Shown one piece after another: positions 55,602-64,000 of a stretch of 64,000 bases of DNA. Below the pieces are notes generated by a model. The model was given only the letters and a program-made list of their open reading frames with translations, made no database searches and was not told where the DNA came from. Within the stretch, counting starts at the first letter, position 1. Each line of letters starts with the position of its first letter. Source of the stretch: Leptolyngbya sp. FACHB-321. Lineage in GTDB: Bacteria > Cyanobacteriota > Cyanobacteriia > Leptolyngbyales > Leptolyngbyaceae. The translations under genes and the position numbers were made by a program. The DNA lies in the NCBI RefSeq assembly GCF_014695975.1, contig NZ_JACJPI010000071.1, positions 1-64,000 of the forward strand, written 5' to 3'.

Positions 55602-55922
55602 TTATTCTAACAATTTAGATGCATCGTCCTGCAACTCTTCGTAAAGTAGATCAAGACCAATCAGGACTTTTTCACGATCGGATAAGTCACCAATAATTTT
55701 ACGTACGGGCGGGGGCAAGATTTTAGACAACGTGGGTGTTGCTAAAATTTTGTCCTCTTCAGCAAGCTGAGGATTTTTCATGACATCAATGACCTTAAGC
55801 GCATAAACACCCTGAAAATCTTTTTCTAAGATTTCATTTAGCACTTTAAGAGCACGAATGGAACTTGGTGTATTTCCAGCCACGTAGAGCTTCAGGACAT
55901 AAGTTTTTTTGAAGGGGCTCAT
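55602..55922 (-). CDS. kaiB: Circadian clock protein KaiB
   Basis: A 106-residue Kai[41 protein letters not shown] and [20 protein letters not shown]. KaiB is a fold-switching thioredoxin-like protein that binds KaiC CI during the night and sequesters KaiA. It lies 125 bp upstream of kaiC and downstream of kaiA in the conserved order. The acidic C-terminal tail is present. Confidence 0.97.
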   Translation of the reverse strand: MSPFKKTYVLKLYVAGNTPSSIRALKVLNEILEKDFQGVYALKVIDVMKNPQLAEEDKILATPTLSKILPPPVRKIIGDLSDREKVLIGLDLLYEELQDDASKLLE

Positions 55923-56047
55923 AGCTTAAGGTGTATTAATCATGCAACTATAGCGGAACCTGAAGTCAGTTTAAGACGACCTCTTTCAGCGAAGAAACTC
56001 TATGGTGTAAGGCAATTCACTAACAGCCAGTGCTAGTTTTCTCTGGG
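55923..56047 (-). promoter_or_regulatory. Candidate kaiBC promoter region
   Basis: The 125-bp gap between kaiA and kaiB holds the position where kaiBC is separately transcribed in S. elongatus. No exact clock element was recognised by eye; the assignment is positional. Confidence 0.4.
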
Positions 56048-57079
56048 CTAGTTTTCTCTAGGTACGGAGCGCCGATACATCTCACATAAGTGGGCGATCG
56101 TATCAATCAATGTCAACCGATAATCTAGCAGAATATCATCACTGCGTCCCTCTAATTTTAACTGTTTTGCAAACTCATCCATCAAATCCATATGGATTTC
56201 CACCACTTGTGAGGTTGCAATATCGGTGAAAAAAGCAGCATTGACAAATTCATCAATACGCTGATTGAGAGTATCATCTTCGCTGAAGTAATACAGTATG
56301 ATCTCCCGATAGTGATCGCGGAGTTGTTCTAGCGTTTCTTGCTGCTGTTCTAACGCCATGTAACGAAAAAAGTTACGTGGGTTGCGCTTGTAGTAAACAC
56401 CGAGATAACCCAAACGCTCTTTTAGTTTTTCTGTCAGTCGTCGCTGTTGTAGCATCAGAAAGTTTTGAGCGGTGATATCGGTTGATAGATCGACGGTTGA
56501 CAGTGCGTTGCTTAAGCGGCAGGTCGGCGACAGGTGGAGAAATTGCTCGATCGCCTGCTCAATATAGTCACTAATGGCATCACATTGAGCGATTGTGATC
56601 CAAACTTCTGCTGTGTGATAGACAAAAGCGAGATTAAGAACGGGGGACGTGTCCTCACTTGCTTCGATCGCATTGGCTGCGTCCGCCGTCTGAATTGCAT
56701 TCGTACCAGGTATAGCTGGATCAGCGGTGGTCGTGTCGGATTTAACCGTGCCAGAGGTTGTCGGCAGCGTCTCTAAAGCGATGTCAGGCGAGACAATGAT
56801 GGCTGGAAGTAATGTTGCCTGCCCATGTAGCTGCTTGGCAAGCTGCGGTAGGGCAGAGCCACCCTGTAAGATGAGGCAATCCAGGTGCTGCTTTTCGTGT
56901 TCGACAACCGAGAAAAAGTCACTGCTGGTTTTTGGCATGGTCACACTGTAGCGATCGTGATCCAGGCGCTGCAAAACTGCCTGAGCAAGTGACTCAGGGG
57001 CAAGAAAAATGCCAACTGAGAGCTTAGATCGTTGTGAATGAGGTAATGGATGGTTCAAAACAGTCTGAAATCGGGACAT
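56048..57079 (-). CDS. kaiA: Circadian clock protein KaiA with an internal low-complexity insertion
   Basis: A 343-residue KaiA; S. elongatus KaiA has 284. The N-terminal pseudo-receiver (LSVGIFLAPESLAQAVLQRL, DCLILQGGSALPQLAKQL) and the C-terminal four-helix domain that stimulates KaiC autophosphorylation (RLTEKLKERLGYLGVYYKRN, FFTDIATSQVVEIHMDLMDE) are recognisable. Between residues about 102 and 147 there is a Thr/Ala/Asp-rich stretch without homology (SGTVKSDTTTADPAIPGTN), inserted within the pseudo-receiver. First gene of the cluster, divergent from the hybrid kinase. Confidence 0.94.
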   Translation of the reverse strand: MSRFQTVLNHPLPHSQRSKLSVGIFLAPESLAQAVLQRLDHDRYSVTMPKTSSDFFSVVEHEKQHLDCLILQGGSALPQLAKQLHGQATLLPAIIVSPDIALETLPTTSGTVKSDTTTADPAIPGTNAIQTADAANAIEASEDTSPVLNLAFVYHTAEVWITIAQCDAISDYIEQAIEQFLHLSPTCRLSNALSTVDLSTDITAQNFLMLQQRRLTEKLKERLGYLGVYYKRNPRNFFRYMALEQQQETLEQLRDHYREIILYYFSEDDTLNQRIDEFVNAAFFTDIATSQVVEIHMDLMDEFAKQLKLEGRSDDILLDYRLTLIDTIAHLCEMYRRSVPREN

Positions 57080-57189
57080 TATTAGCGCACGTTTTATCGA
57101 TGCAATTAACTTAAAAGGCTTACTGTGAACATTCTCAAAAAAGCTTTATTTTTTCTTAAGATTTTAGCACTCAATTAATTATAGTAACA

Positions 57190-57261
57190 AAGCAATCTTG
57201 TACTGGAAAAGCTACTTATAACAGACGCATAATTGAATGTAATAAGCAATCGTGTATTGGA
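57190..57261. promoter_or_regulatory. Direct repeats in the kaiA / hybrid kinase intergenic region
   Basis: AAGCAATCTTGTACTGGA (57190-57207) and AAGCAATCGTGTATTGGA (57244-57261) are 18-bp direct repeats with two mismatches, 54 bp apart, in a 390-bp AT-rich gap between divergent genes. They are candidates for a shared regulator site controlling kaiA and the kinase; no known consensus is claimed. Confidence 0.45.
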
Positions 57262-57471
57262 AATTACTTTAAAGTCCTTTAAGTATCTCTACGGAGACTA
57301 ATGCTTTAGTTTTGAGTGATGAACTCCATCATCTAGCAAGTCTGTTTCATCCAGTAACTTGCTGCCCTCCTGACTCCTCAAATGCGTTTTTGCTCAATCA
57401 TTGCGCCTAGAGGCAACTGCCCCGCTGTAGCGTTGGTAGCTCACATCACTCCTCTCTTGGGCAGGCATTCT

Positions 57472-60400
57472 ATGGTTTTAAGCATTCCCTCTCTCCAAGC
57501 TTTTGTTGATCCTGTACCATGCTGTGCAGTAACTGCCCGCTTGACAACTGCGTTAGCAGTGCTTGGGCAAGCAGCCAGCGCTAAAACAACGGCTGTCAAT
57601 CGGCTAGTGTTGGTTGACGAGCGACAGCACCCGATCGGGTGGGTGAGTGCACAGCAGCTTTTGCATTATTTAGCAGCGGCTGGTCTGTTCAGTCAGGAGG
57701 CTGACGTGTCGGACGATCGCCCGCTTGTGACGAACCAACGTACGGCTGATCTACTTGTCTTGGACGTGATGCCCTCGATTGTAGAGCCGCTGCTGACGAT
57801 CGCAGCAAATTGGACAATTGATGCCTTCCTACCGCATTTACAGGCTCAGCCTCATGCCTGTTACGCTTTGGTTGACGCTGAAGGCTGCTTCTTAGGGTTG
57901 CTGGACAGTGCTCGGTTGCTACAGTTTTTGATGACACGTGTGATGCCGCCAGCGCCTTACCTGGAGGCGGCATCTGTGACAGCACTACTGGAACCATCAC
58001 ACCCAAAGTTGAGTCCGCTACTGCGTGAGCTGGTAGAGCGACTGCCCCTGCCTGTCATGGTGCAAACCTGCCATGGGCAAGTGCTGGCACAAAACTCCAT
58101 CTGGCGCACCCAAATTAGCGAACTGCTCGATCCCGGCTGGCTGCGGCATGAAGTTGCTACGCTGCTAGAAATGCCGTTGCTCGAATCGGTTGTGCTGCCG
58201 TCCGATCGCGAGATCTGGTCGGCTTTAGGATCACGATCGACTAGCCAGGGTACAAACTCAGCGCAATCGCTTCCTCTAGCGCTTAAAACTCGCACTGGTA
58301 CGGCAACGCCCGAAGCGTATGATTTGGGGGATGACAGCGCTGGTATTCCTGCGGCTCTCCCTACTGCAAGTTCGTGCCAACTGGGTACAAAGCCAGGGAC
58401 TTGTATCTGTGTTTGCCCCTTGAAAGACGGGCAGGAACAGGTTTTGCAATTTGTGAGAGTTCCACTGGGTTCCCTCTCGGCGCAGACGGCTCTGGATTGG
58501 GGCGATCGAGCGCAAACGCTGGTAGCAGCCGTTGAAGCACCCTTTAGTGAAACGCCTTTCAGCGACGAGTCAGCATCTCCCTCTCAGCTTTTTCGGCTTG
58601 CTGCGCTGCTGTCCACGATTCATGACCCTGCTGATACTGTTTCGTCTTTCAGTCGCAAGAGCTGCACTGATGACAGTGTTGTGCCAGCAGCCGAAGAACT
58701 TTGGCTTATCTTGGCGCAGGATGTAACAGAGCAACAGCAGCTTGCCAGAGAACTTACGGCTAAAAATGCTGACCTCATTCAGCTCAATCGACTCAAAGAT
58801 GAATTCTTGGCGTGTATTAGCCATGAACTGCGGACGCCTCTGACATCTGTTTTGGGGTTGTCGAGTTTGCTTAAAGATCAGACGCTTGGTGCGTTAAACC
58901 CTCGACAGGTGCATTATGCACGGCTCATTCACCAAAGCGGTCGTCACCTGATGGCAGTGGTCAACGATATTCTCGATTTGACCCGTATAGAAACTGGTCA
59001 GCTAGAGCTAGTCTTAGCGCCAGTCAATCTGGAAACGGTTTGTCGTCGTGCGTTTGAGCAGGCACAGCAATTGCAACTACAAGAGGGCAATCAAACAGAA
59101 ACGGAGCCGGAGCCGGAGCAGCCAATGTTTTCGCTGACACTGGAGCCAGATCTAGGACTGCTGATTGCTGATGAACAACGTCTGCGCCAGATGCTTTCGC
59201 ATTTGCTGGCTAATGCGCTTAAGTTTACAGAGTCCCATGACCCGATCGGTCTAAAAGTGGGGCACTGGGGCGGCTGGATTGCCTTCACCGTTTGGGATAC
59301 AGGCATTGGCATTCCATCTGAAAAGCAGCATTTAATTTTTCAAAAGTTTCAGCAGCTTGAAAATCCGTTGACACGGCGGTTTGAAGGTACAGGTTTGGGC
59401 TTAGTGCTCACGCAACGGTTGGCGCGGCTACATGGCGGTGATATTACGTTTGTCTCTAAAGAAGGCGAGGGTAGCCAGTTTACGATTTTGCTGCCGCCGC
59501 ATCCTCCCGGCACTGACGCGGCTTCTACCTTTACGGCTGTGCCTAAAACGGTAGCGGCAAGTGAAGTGGGTCGATCGTATCCGCCTCGAAGCAAAAGTCA
59601 GGTAGTGCAGGATGATGTTCCTGGGGCAGCAGGTGCTTATGCGGTGGATGTGGCTGCCCTACAGCGTAGCCAGCTAGTGCTTATTGTGGAAGCCTCTCGC
59701 CAATGCTTAGAAGCGCTTTCCGATCAGCTGACAGGGTTAGGTTATCGCGTGGTGATTGCGCGATCGGGCACGGAAGCGCTGGAAAAAGCGCGCCGCTTGC
59801 AACCCTGCATTATTTTTCTGAATCCAGTGTTGCCGTTACTGTCTGGTTGGGATGTGCTGACTCTATTGAAGTCAAACGCTGAAACCCAACAGATTCCAGT
59901 GGTGATGATGGCAACGAAAGTTGATGAAGGGCAAGCCCGTCAGCGACAGTCGGATAGCTTACTAAGTGTGCCGATTCAACCGAAGTCGCTCCAAAAATGC
60001 CTTCAAACACTGGTCGTTGATCGCCAAAAGGCAACGCTTAACCCTCGACCTCCAGCCGTGTTGACTATTCTGCGGCTCAACCCTGGCGTTTGGTCACACG
60101 CCCACCAGCCTCTGCCAACGGCGGAACTGAATGCGTTGCTGCACTCTTACCCATGCCGCATCCTGGAGGCAGACGACCTGGAACAGGCAGAACTCCTAGC
60201 GCGGGTGTGGAAGCCAAATGTTATCTTGCTTGACGGTGCTTTAGCCGATGCCGAGGCTTATTTTCAGCAGTATCGTCGGCATATTGTGCTTGCGTCCCTG
60301 CCGCTTGTGACGATCGACCAGGCAACCTCGCAAGCCGCAAATCAGATATCGGGTTTGCTGGTCTTTCCCTGCTTGTCTCCCCCAGAAACGTTACTATCAG

Positions 60401-60948
60401 CCAACGCGTCACCACATACAACAATTGAAGCATCTACCCTCTTGCAAGTGATTCAGGTTGCGGCGGGGTATGCGTGGCGACCATCAATTCTGGCGTTAGA
60501 TACTGTAACGCTACCCTTGAGGTTAACTATGCAAAACCTTCAAGATCAATCAGCACGAGGTCTGGATAGTTTTCCTCAAGAAACAGAGTGGCTGCAAGCC
60601 TTGACGCACTATTTAAACACGGCTGGTTTGTCGAGTGTCATTGGGCGTTGCTGGCAAGAAGTACTTCAGCAGCTTGAGTTGGGTAGTGTGGATGTGTTGG
60701 TGCTTTGCTGGACGAATGCGATCGCTCAGCCCTTTACGCTATCAATGCTCTTTGCGCTTCAGCAGTTACCAAAGCGCCCTCCCATTCTGGTTTTGGATCA
60801 TCGCCATCATGGCTCAACGGCTGGTGCAGCACCGCTCGCCCCCCTGCCAGAGGCACTGAAACAGATTGCTGCACACATTCTGCCTGCGTCTCTACCGATG
60901 ACGGAACTGTTGCAGCATATGCATCAAGCGATAAAGGTTAAACGATAA
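57472..60948 (+). CDS. Hybrid histidine kinase with CBS domains and degenerate receivers
   Basis: About 1158 residues. The N terminus has two CBS-like domains (DPVPCCAVTARLTTALAVLG, RLVLVDERQHPIGWVSAQQL). A PAS-like linker precedes HisKA with phospho-acceptor His in ACISHELRTPLTSVLGL near 450, then HATPase_c (LLANALKFTESHD, VWDTGIGIP, GTGLGLVLTQRL). A first receiver (LVLIVEASRQCLEALSDQLT) has Asn at the usual Asp position (IIFLNPVLPLL), so it is probably inert. A second receiver-like region keeps Asp (VILLDGALAD). The frame opens at 57382; ATG 57472 (MVLSIPSLQAF) fits the domain start. Divergent position next to kaiA suggests clock input or output, as an inference. Confidence 0.88.
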   Translation: MVLSIPSLQAFVDPVPCCAVTARLTTALAVLGQAASAKTTAVNRLVLVDERQHPIGWVSAQQLLHYLAAAGLFSQEADVSDDRPLVTNQRTADLLVLDVMPSIVEPLLTIAANWTIDAFLPHLQAQPHACYALVDAEGCFLGLLDSARLLQFLMTRVMPPAPYLEAASVTALLEPSHPKLSPLLRELVERLPLPVMVQTCHGQVLAQNSIWRTQISELLDPGWLRHEVATLLEMPLLESVVLPSDREIWSALGSRSTSQGTNSAQSLPLALKTRTGTATPEAYDLGDDSAGIPAALPTASSCQLGTKPGTCICVCPLKDGQEQVLQFVRVPLGSLSAQTALDWGDRAQTLVAAVEAPFSETPFSDESASPSQLFRLAALLSTIHDPADTVSSFSRKSCTDDSVVPAAEELWLILAQDVTEQQQLARELTAKNADLIQLNRLKDEFLACISHELRTPLTSVLGLSSLLKDQTLGALNPRQVHYARLIHQSGRHLMAVVNDILDLTRIETGQLELVLAPVNLETVCRRAFEQAQQLQLQEGNQTETEPEPEQPMFSLTLEPDLGLLIADEQRLRQMLSHLLANALKFTESHDPIGLKVGHWGGWIAFTVWDTGIGIPSEKQHLIFQKFQQLENPLTRRFEGTGLGLVLTQRLARLHGGDITFVSKEGEGSQFTILLPPHPPGTDAASTFTAVPKTVAASEVGRSYPPRSKSQVVQDDVPGAAGAYAVDVAALQRSQLVLIVEASRQCLEALSDQLTGLGYRVVIARSGTEALEKARRLQPCIIFLNPVLPLLSGWDVLTLLKSNAETQQIPVVMMATKVDEGQARQRQSDSLLSVPIQPKSLQKCLQTLVVDRQKATLNPRPPAVLTILRLNPGVWSHAHQPLPTAELNALLHSYPCRILEADDLEQAELLARVWKPNVILLDGALADAEAYFQQYRRHIVLASLPLVTIDQATSQAANQISGLLVFPCLSPPETLLSANASPHTTIEASTLLQVIQVAAGYAWRPSILALDTVTLPLRLTMQNLQDQSARGLDSFPQETEWLQALTHYLNTAGLSSVIGRCWQEVLQQLELGSVDVLVLCWTNAIAQPFTLSMLFALQQLPKRPPILVLDHRHHGSTAGAAPLAPLPEALKQIAAHILPASLPMTELLQHMHQAIKVKR

Positions 60949-61049
60949 GAATACGTTCTGCTGTCAAGGCTATTGCCGTAAGGAAACAGCACGGGTGACA
61001 ACTAGCTTACTTACCCTTATCCCGACTCTATTTCCCCTAAGAAACGAAC

Positions 61050-62240
61050 TTAGAGCCAAACAACTTGCGATCGCTCGTGCAGCACGCGCCCATAGACTGC
61101 TTCTGTTTGCAGTGCCAGCTTGTACCAATCAAAGCGATGTTTCAAATCTGCATAAGCGTTATCTACTAGCCATTGTGCGTAACCAGGATGCCGCAGAACT
61201 TCTAAAATGCCCCAGGCAAGTGAATCAGGATTGTTTGTCCAGGTGACAATGCCTGTTTTTGTATGGCGCACCACTTCTGGTAAGCCGCCTGTATCAGAAA
61301 CAACCACAGGAACGCGAGCAGCAAAGCTTTCTAGCGCCACAATACCAAACGGTTCGTACAGGCTAGGAAACACGGCGCAGTCAGCCACGGTTTGAAACTT
61401 ATCCAGGTCAGCGTCAGACATAAAGCCTGTGAAATAGCATTGGTTCCAAATGCCCAACTCCCAGGCTTGGCGCTTCAGGTACTCGGTATTGCCACCGCCA
61501 ATCAGCACAAATTTCACCGCCTGCCCGATCGCTTGCAGCACCTTAGGCGCGGCATCAAGCAGCACCGAAACTCCTTTCTCGTAGGTCATACGACCCACAT
61601 AGTACGTAATTTTCTCTTCGTCAGCCGCAAAACGTCGGCGAAACGTCCAGTAATCAAAGTCTGGATTACGCTGTTTTTTTTCGGGACGAATGCCGTTGTA
61701 GACGACATCAATTTTGTCCCAGGGTGCTTCCAGGGTGCGCTCAACCTCTAGCCGCATGTAGTTGGTACAAACGATGACACGCCAAGCATTATGTACAAGC
61801 TGTCGCTCTTTCGTGTGGACATAGCGCTGGACATCCGTGTAAATGCCGTTATGGCGACCAGATTCAGTCGCATGAATGGTTGCAACGAGAGGGATTTTGA
61901 AGGTGTGCTTGAGGGCGATCGCAGCATCGCTCACCAGCCAATCGTGAGCATGAATCAAATCGAAGGGTCCCTCTTCCAGCAATAGTTTTCCACCGTGCTG
62001 TCCGAGGCTGTCATTCATATTGCAAACCCAGTGGAGAAAATCAGCGCTATCGCCAACCCTAACGCGATGGATCGATACGCCATCGACCACTTCATAGTGA
62101 GGCGCTTGCCCAAACTCAACGGTGATCAGGTGAATCTCGTGCCCCTGTTTGGCAATTTCAGGGTATAGCTCTGCTACGTGTCGAGCGATTCCACCCACAA
62201 TACGAGGCGGGAATTCCCAAGCCAGTACCAGAATCTTCAT
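61050..62240 (-). CDS. Glycosyltransferase family 4
   Basis: A 396-residue retaining GT-B glycosyltransferase. The N-terminal domain starts MKILVLAWEFPPRIVGGIAR and contains DLIHAHDWLVSDAAIALK. The C-terminal GT4 domain has YYVGRMTYEKGVSVLLDA, FTGFMSDADLDKFQTVADCA and the EX7E motif in PSLYEPFGIVALESFAAR. Family members include glycogen/starch synthases and glucosyltransferases using NDP-sugars. Acceptor unknown. It converges on the hybrid kinase gene. Confidence 0.9.
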   Translation of the reverse strand: MKILVLAWEFPPRIVGGIARHVAELYPEIAKQGHEIHLITVEFGQAPHYEVVDGVSIHRVRVGDSADFLHWVCNMNDSLGQHGGKLLLEEGPFDLIHAHDWLVSDAAIALKHTFKIPLVATIHATESGRHNGIYTDVQRYVHTKERQLVHNAWRVIVCTNYMRLEVERTLEAPWDKIDVVYNGIRPEKKQRNPDFDYWTFRRRFAADEEKITYYVGRMTYEKGVSVLLDAAPKVLQAIGQAVKFVLIGGGNTEYLKRQAWELGIWNQCYFTGFMSDADLDKFQTVADCAVFPSLYEPFGIVALESFAARVPVVVSDTGGLPEVVRHTKTGIVTWTNNPDSLAWGILEVLRHPGYAQWLVDNAYADLKHRFDWYKLALQTEAVYGRVLHERSQVVWL

Positions 62241-62431
62241 CGGCGCTTATCTCGACAGTGAGATTAGTTTAACTTTACACAGCCCTTTCCATTAGCCTAG
62301 CTTAGGCAGCACAGCTATTTTGCGTAACTTAGTCGTAAAAGTTACCGTAATCTAGTAGGATGCACTACGGCAAGGAACTGTGATGGCGAGGAGTCGTCTT
62401 GATGCAATGATGGAGGTAAGAGACCAAAGTA
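62241..62431. promoter_or_regulatory. Divergent promoter region (glycosyltransferase / universal stress protein)
   Basis: About 190 bp between oppositely oriented starts. It must hold both promoters. No consensus boxes or operator could be assigned with confidence. Confidence 0.4.
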
Positions 62432-63586
62432 ATGACTCAGACAACAACTCCAGTCCTTTTTCCTCCTTTCCTTCTGGCAACCGATGGTTCGCCTAGCGCT
62501 CAGGTCGCGCAAAAACTGCTGGCTGCGATCGCCCAAACCCTACAGGCGCAGCAAAATGGTAATGGGCGATCGCTAGTGACGGTGCTAACAGTAGAGCCAC
62601 GTCGCTCCAGTCGCTCTAAACGGTTACCCACCAAGCAAGCACCTGTTGCTAGCCAGGCAACCGAGTCTACACCAGTTGCGCCTGCTGCTGACGCTTCTTC
62701 AGAGATGCTAGTGGAGCTTACTGCGCTTCCTAGTAGCGATGAGCTGGCGACAACTCTGCGCCCACACTTTCCAGTAGATGTGCCGATCGCCGTTCAGGTA
62801 AAGCAAGGTCGTCCCGCGATCGAGATTTTGCGTTGTGCCCGTACGATCCAGGCAGGTTTGATTGGTGTTGGGTCGCGGGGTCCAAGCAGCCGTCTGGGAC
62901 GATTAATGGGCAGTGTTTCTGTGATTATTGCTCGCTATGCACCCTGTAGCGTTTTAGTAGCTCGTGGTGCTGCATCTACAGCAGAGCCAAGCCTGCATCA
63001 CCTTTTGCTGGTTGTCAACGACTCTTCCACCACCCAACAGGCGATCGCTACCGCTTATCAGCTTTTGCCAGCGGGTGTACAGCAAATTACGATCCTCTAC
63101 GCCCAACCACCGCTGAATGCTGACTATTTGTTTGGACCCTTTGCCACGCCGACCCCAAGCTGGCAGCTAAACCAGTCGCTACAAGAGGCACAGAGAGAGC
63201 AGAGTGAGCAAGTGCTGGCACACGCAAAGGATGCACTGAACCGCCCAGGCGTCACCGTTCATACGCTGCGGCAAACGGGCGATCCGGGACCACTAATCTG
63301 CCAAATTGCCCAACAGCGGCAGGCAGACTTGATTGTGTTGGGCGGTAATGCGACACGACGCTGGCTCCGTTTTCCTGCTGGCGAAGCACTCTTGACCTTA
63401 CAGTCGTTCCGGCGATCGAAACCAGACGAGCCAAAACCAGACAGCTTAAAGCCAGAAGACAAGTTACTGGTCAAGCCACCGCCCGCGTTGCGAAATACAC
63501 GCCTTAGCGCTACTGAAGACTACACGCTGCACCATGCTCCCTGTCCTGTCTTGCTCTGCCGGACAACAGCCGTTGCTGCTAACTAA
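62432..63586 (+). CDS. Tandem universal stress protein (UspA)
   Basis: A 384-residue protein with two Usp domains. The first (LLATDGSPSAQVAQKLLAAI; GLIGVGSRGPSSRLGRLMGS, SVIIARYAPCSVLVARG) shows the G-2X-G-9X-G-S/T ATP-binding pattern. The second (LLLVVNDSSTTQQAIATAYQ; DLIVLGGNATRRWLRF) lacks a clear copy of that loop and has a Lys/Pro-rich insert before HHAPCPVLLC. It probably binds ATP and acts in stress adaptation in the cytoplasm. Confidence 0.88.
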   Translation: MTQTTTPVLFPPFLLATDGSPSAQVAQKLLAAIAQTLQAQQNGNGRSLVTVLTVEPRRSSRSKRLPTKQAPVASQATESTPVAPAADASSEMLVELTALPSSDELATTLRPHFPVDVPIAVQVKQGRPAIEILRCARTIQAGLIGVGSRGPSSRLGRLMGSVSVIIARYAPCSVLVARGAASTAEPSLHHLLLVVNDSSTTQQAIATAYQLLPAGVQQITILYAQPPLNADYLFGPFATPTPSWQLNQSLQEAQREQSEQVLAHAKDALNRPGVTVHTLRQTGDPGPLICQIAQQRQADLIVLGGNATRRWLRFPAGEALLTLQSFRRSKPDEPKPDSLKPEDKLLVKPPPALRNTRLSATEDYTLHHAPCPVLLCRTTAVAAN

Positions 63587-63754
63587 AGCAACGTCTCAAG
63601 CGTCAGGCAAAGATACTTAGGCAAAGATACGGCAATAACCAATGCAGCCATCTACAAGTAATTACCTGCCTAGAATGTATGGCTTTTTAATTTGCATTGG
63701 TGTAATTTTCGGTTAAAGTACCTTTTTTGATCCTGGTTCTCTTTTTAGAAAGGT

Positions 63755-64000
63755 GTGAATAACAGTGATAACGATCGATCGTTTGTTGCCTTACTGGACT
63801 ATTTGAAGCGATCGCAGGGCTTTGATTTTTCGGGCTACAAGCGATCGAGCTTGCAGCGGCGCGTCCAAAAACAGATGAACGTTAGAGGCATTGCCACGTT
63901 GGAGGACTATACAACCTACCTGGAAACGCATCCAGACGAGTTTGCTAGCCTTCTCAGTACTATTTTGATCAACGTCACTGGATTTTTTAGGGATGCGGCT
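63755..64000 (+). CDS. CheR-type methyltransferase N terminus, cut by window edge
   Basis: GTG 63755, with AGAAAGG upstream, opens a frame continuing past the window end. It contains FVALLDYLKRSQGFDFSGYK, SSLQRRVQKQM and SLLSTILINVTGFFRD, the N-terminal CheR all-alpha domain and start of the SAM-binding domain. In cyanobacteria this often begins a CheR or CheB/CheR-PAS-kinase fusion. The length and downstream domains are unknown. Confidence 0.85.
   Translation, partial: MNNSDNDRSFVALLDYLKRSQGFDFSGYKRSSLQRRVQKQMNVRGIATLEDYTTYLETHPDEFASLLSTILINVTGFFRDAA

Noticed and set aside
59650-60010. Calling the first receiver of the hybrid kinase active
   Set aside because: The phospho-acceptor Asp position is Asn in FLNPVLP, so it is listed as degenerate.

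Overview
The window is cyanobacterial chromosome. It holds a complete kaiA-kaiB-kaiC clock cluster, a Psb32-type TPM protein, the DUF2997 / Ycf35 / ferredoxin trio, a DUF3038-DUF4335 pair, cobalamin CobH, D-glycerate 3-kinase, type 2 IPP isomerase and PyrR. GCGATCGC (HIP1-like) octamers are frequent. A large multi-domain Ser/Thr-kinase/histidine-kinase and many IS630 relics fit a large-genome, probably filamentous lineage; the genus cannot be fixed from the sequence.

Layout. (1) Roughly 1-9.2 kb: an IS630 end, an NB-ARC scrap on the minus strand, an intact 2000-residue signalling kinase with its NarL-type response regulator, then four collapsed gene remnants (DsbA-like, histidine-kinase tail, response-regulator head, isochorismatase). 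(2) 9.2-21.3 kb: a co-oriented catabolic/esterase block with two tandem alpha/beta hydrolases, GMC oxidoreductase, cupin, MOSC protein, DUF981 (frameshifted), intradiol catechol dioxygenase, lipocalin-like protein, Asp-nucleophile alpha/beta hydrolase, dienelactone hydrolase, HSL-type esterase, a broken quinone oxidoreductase and an SDR. (3) 21.3-28.1 kb: two broken IS630 elements, a third fragment, a Cache/HAMP histidine kinase and a 333-bp MITE-like element. (4) 28.1-30.5 kb: a divergent amino-acid ABC transporter (GlnQ-type ATPase; fused binding-protein/permease). (5) 30.5-35.5 kb: a broken diguanylate cyclase, a hypothetical membrane protein, a lipoprotein relic inside a ~1.3-kb unit with ~99-bp inverted repeats, and a three-copy ~60-bp repeat family.

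(6) 35.5-39.6 kb is the most unusual region: the RNA-guided half of a type V-K CRISPR-associated transposon (CAST). A Cas12k reading frame of about 820 codons is interrupted by two stop codons and carries extra sequence absent from ShCas12k. It is followed by a tracrRNA-like segment, at least one recognisable V-K direct repeat, a small MITE-like insertion in the array relic, a delocalised 3' half-repeat with an adjacent spacer-like sequence, and a cluster of 17-bp direct repeats resembling TnsB-binding sites at a transposon end. No tnsB, tnsC or tniQ gene was seen in the window.

(7) 40-64 kb: dense, ordinary cyanobacterial core genes, including the clock cluster divergent from a CBS-domain hybrid kinase, ending in a CheR-type gene cut by the window edge.

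The left 39 kb reads as an accessory island rich in decay and mobile DNA; the right 24 kb as stable core genome. Calls rest on reading protein and DNA motifs by eye; no database search was run.
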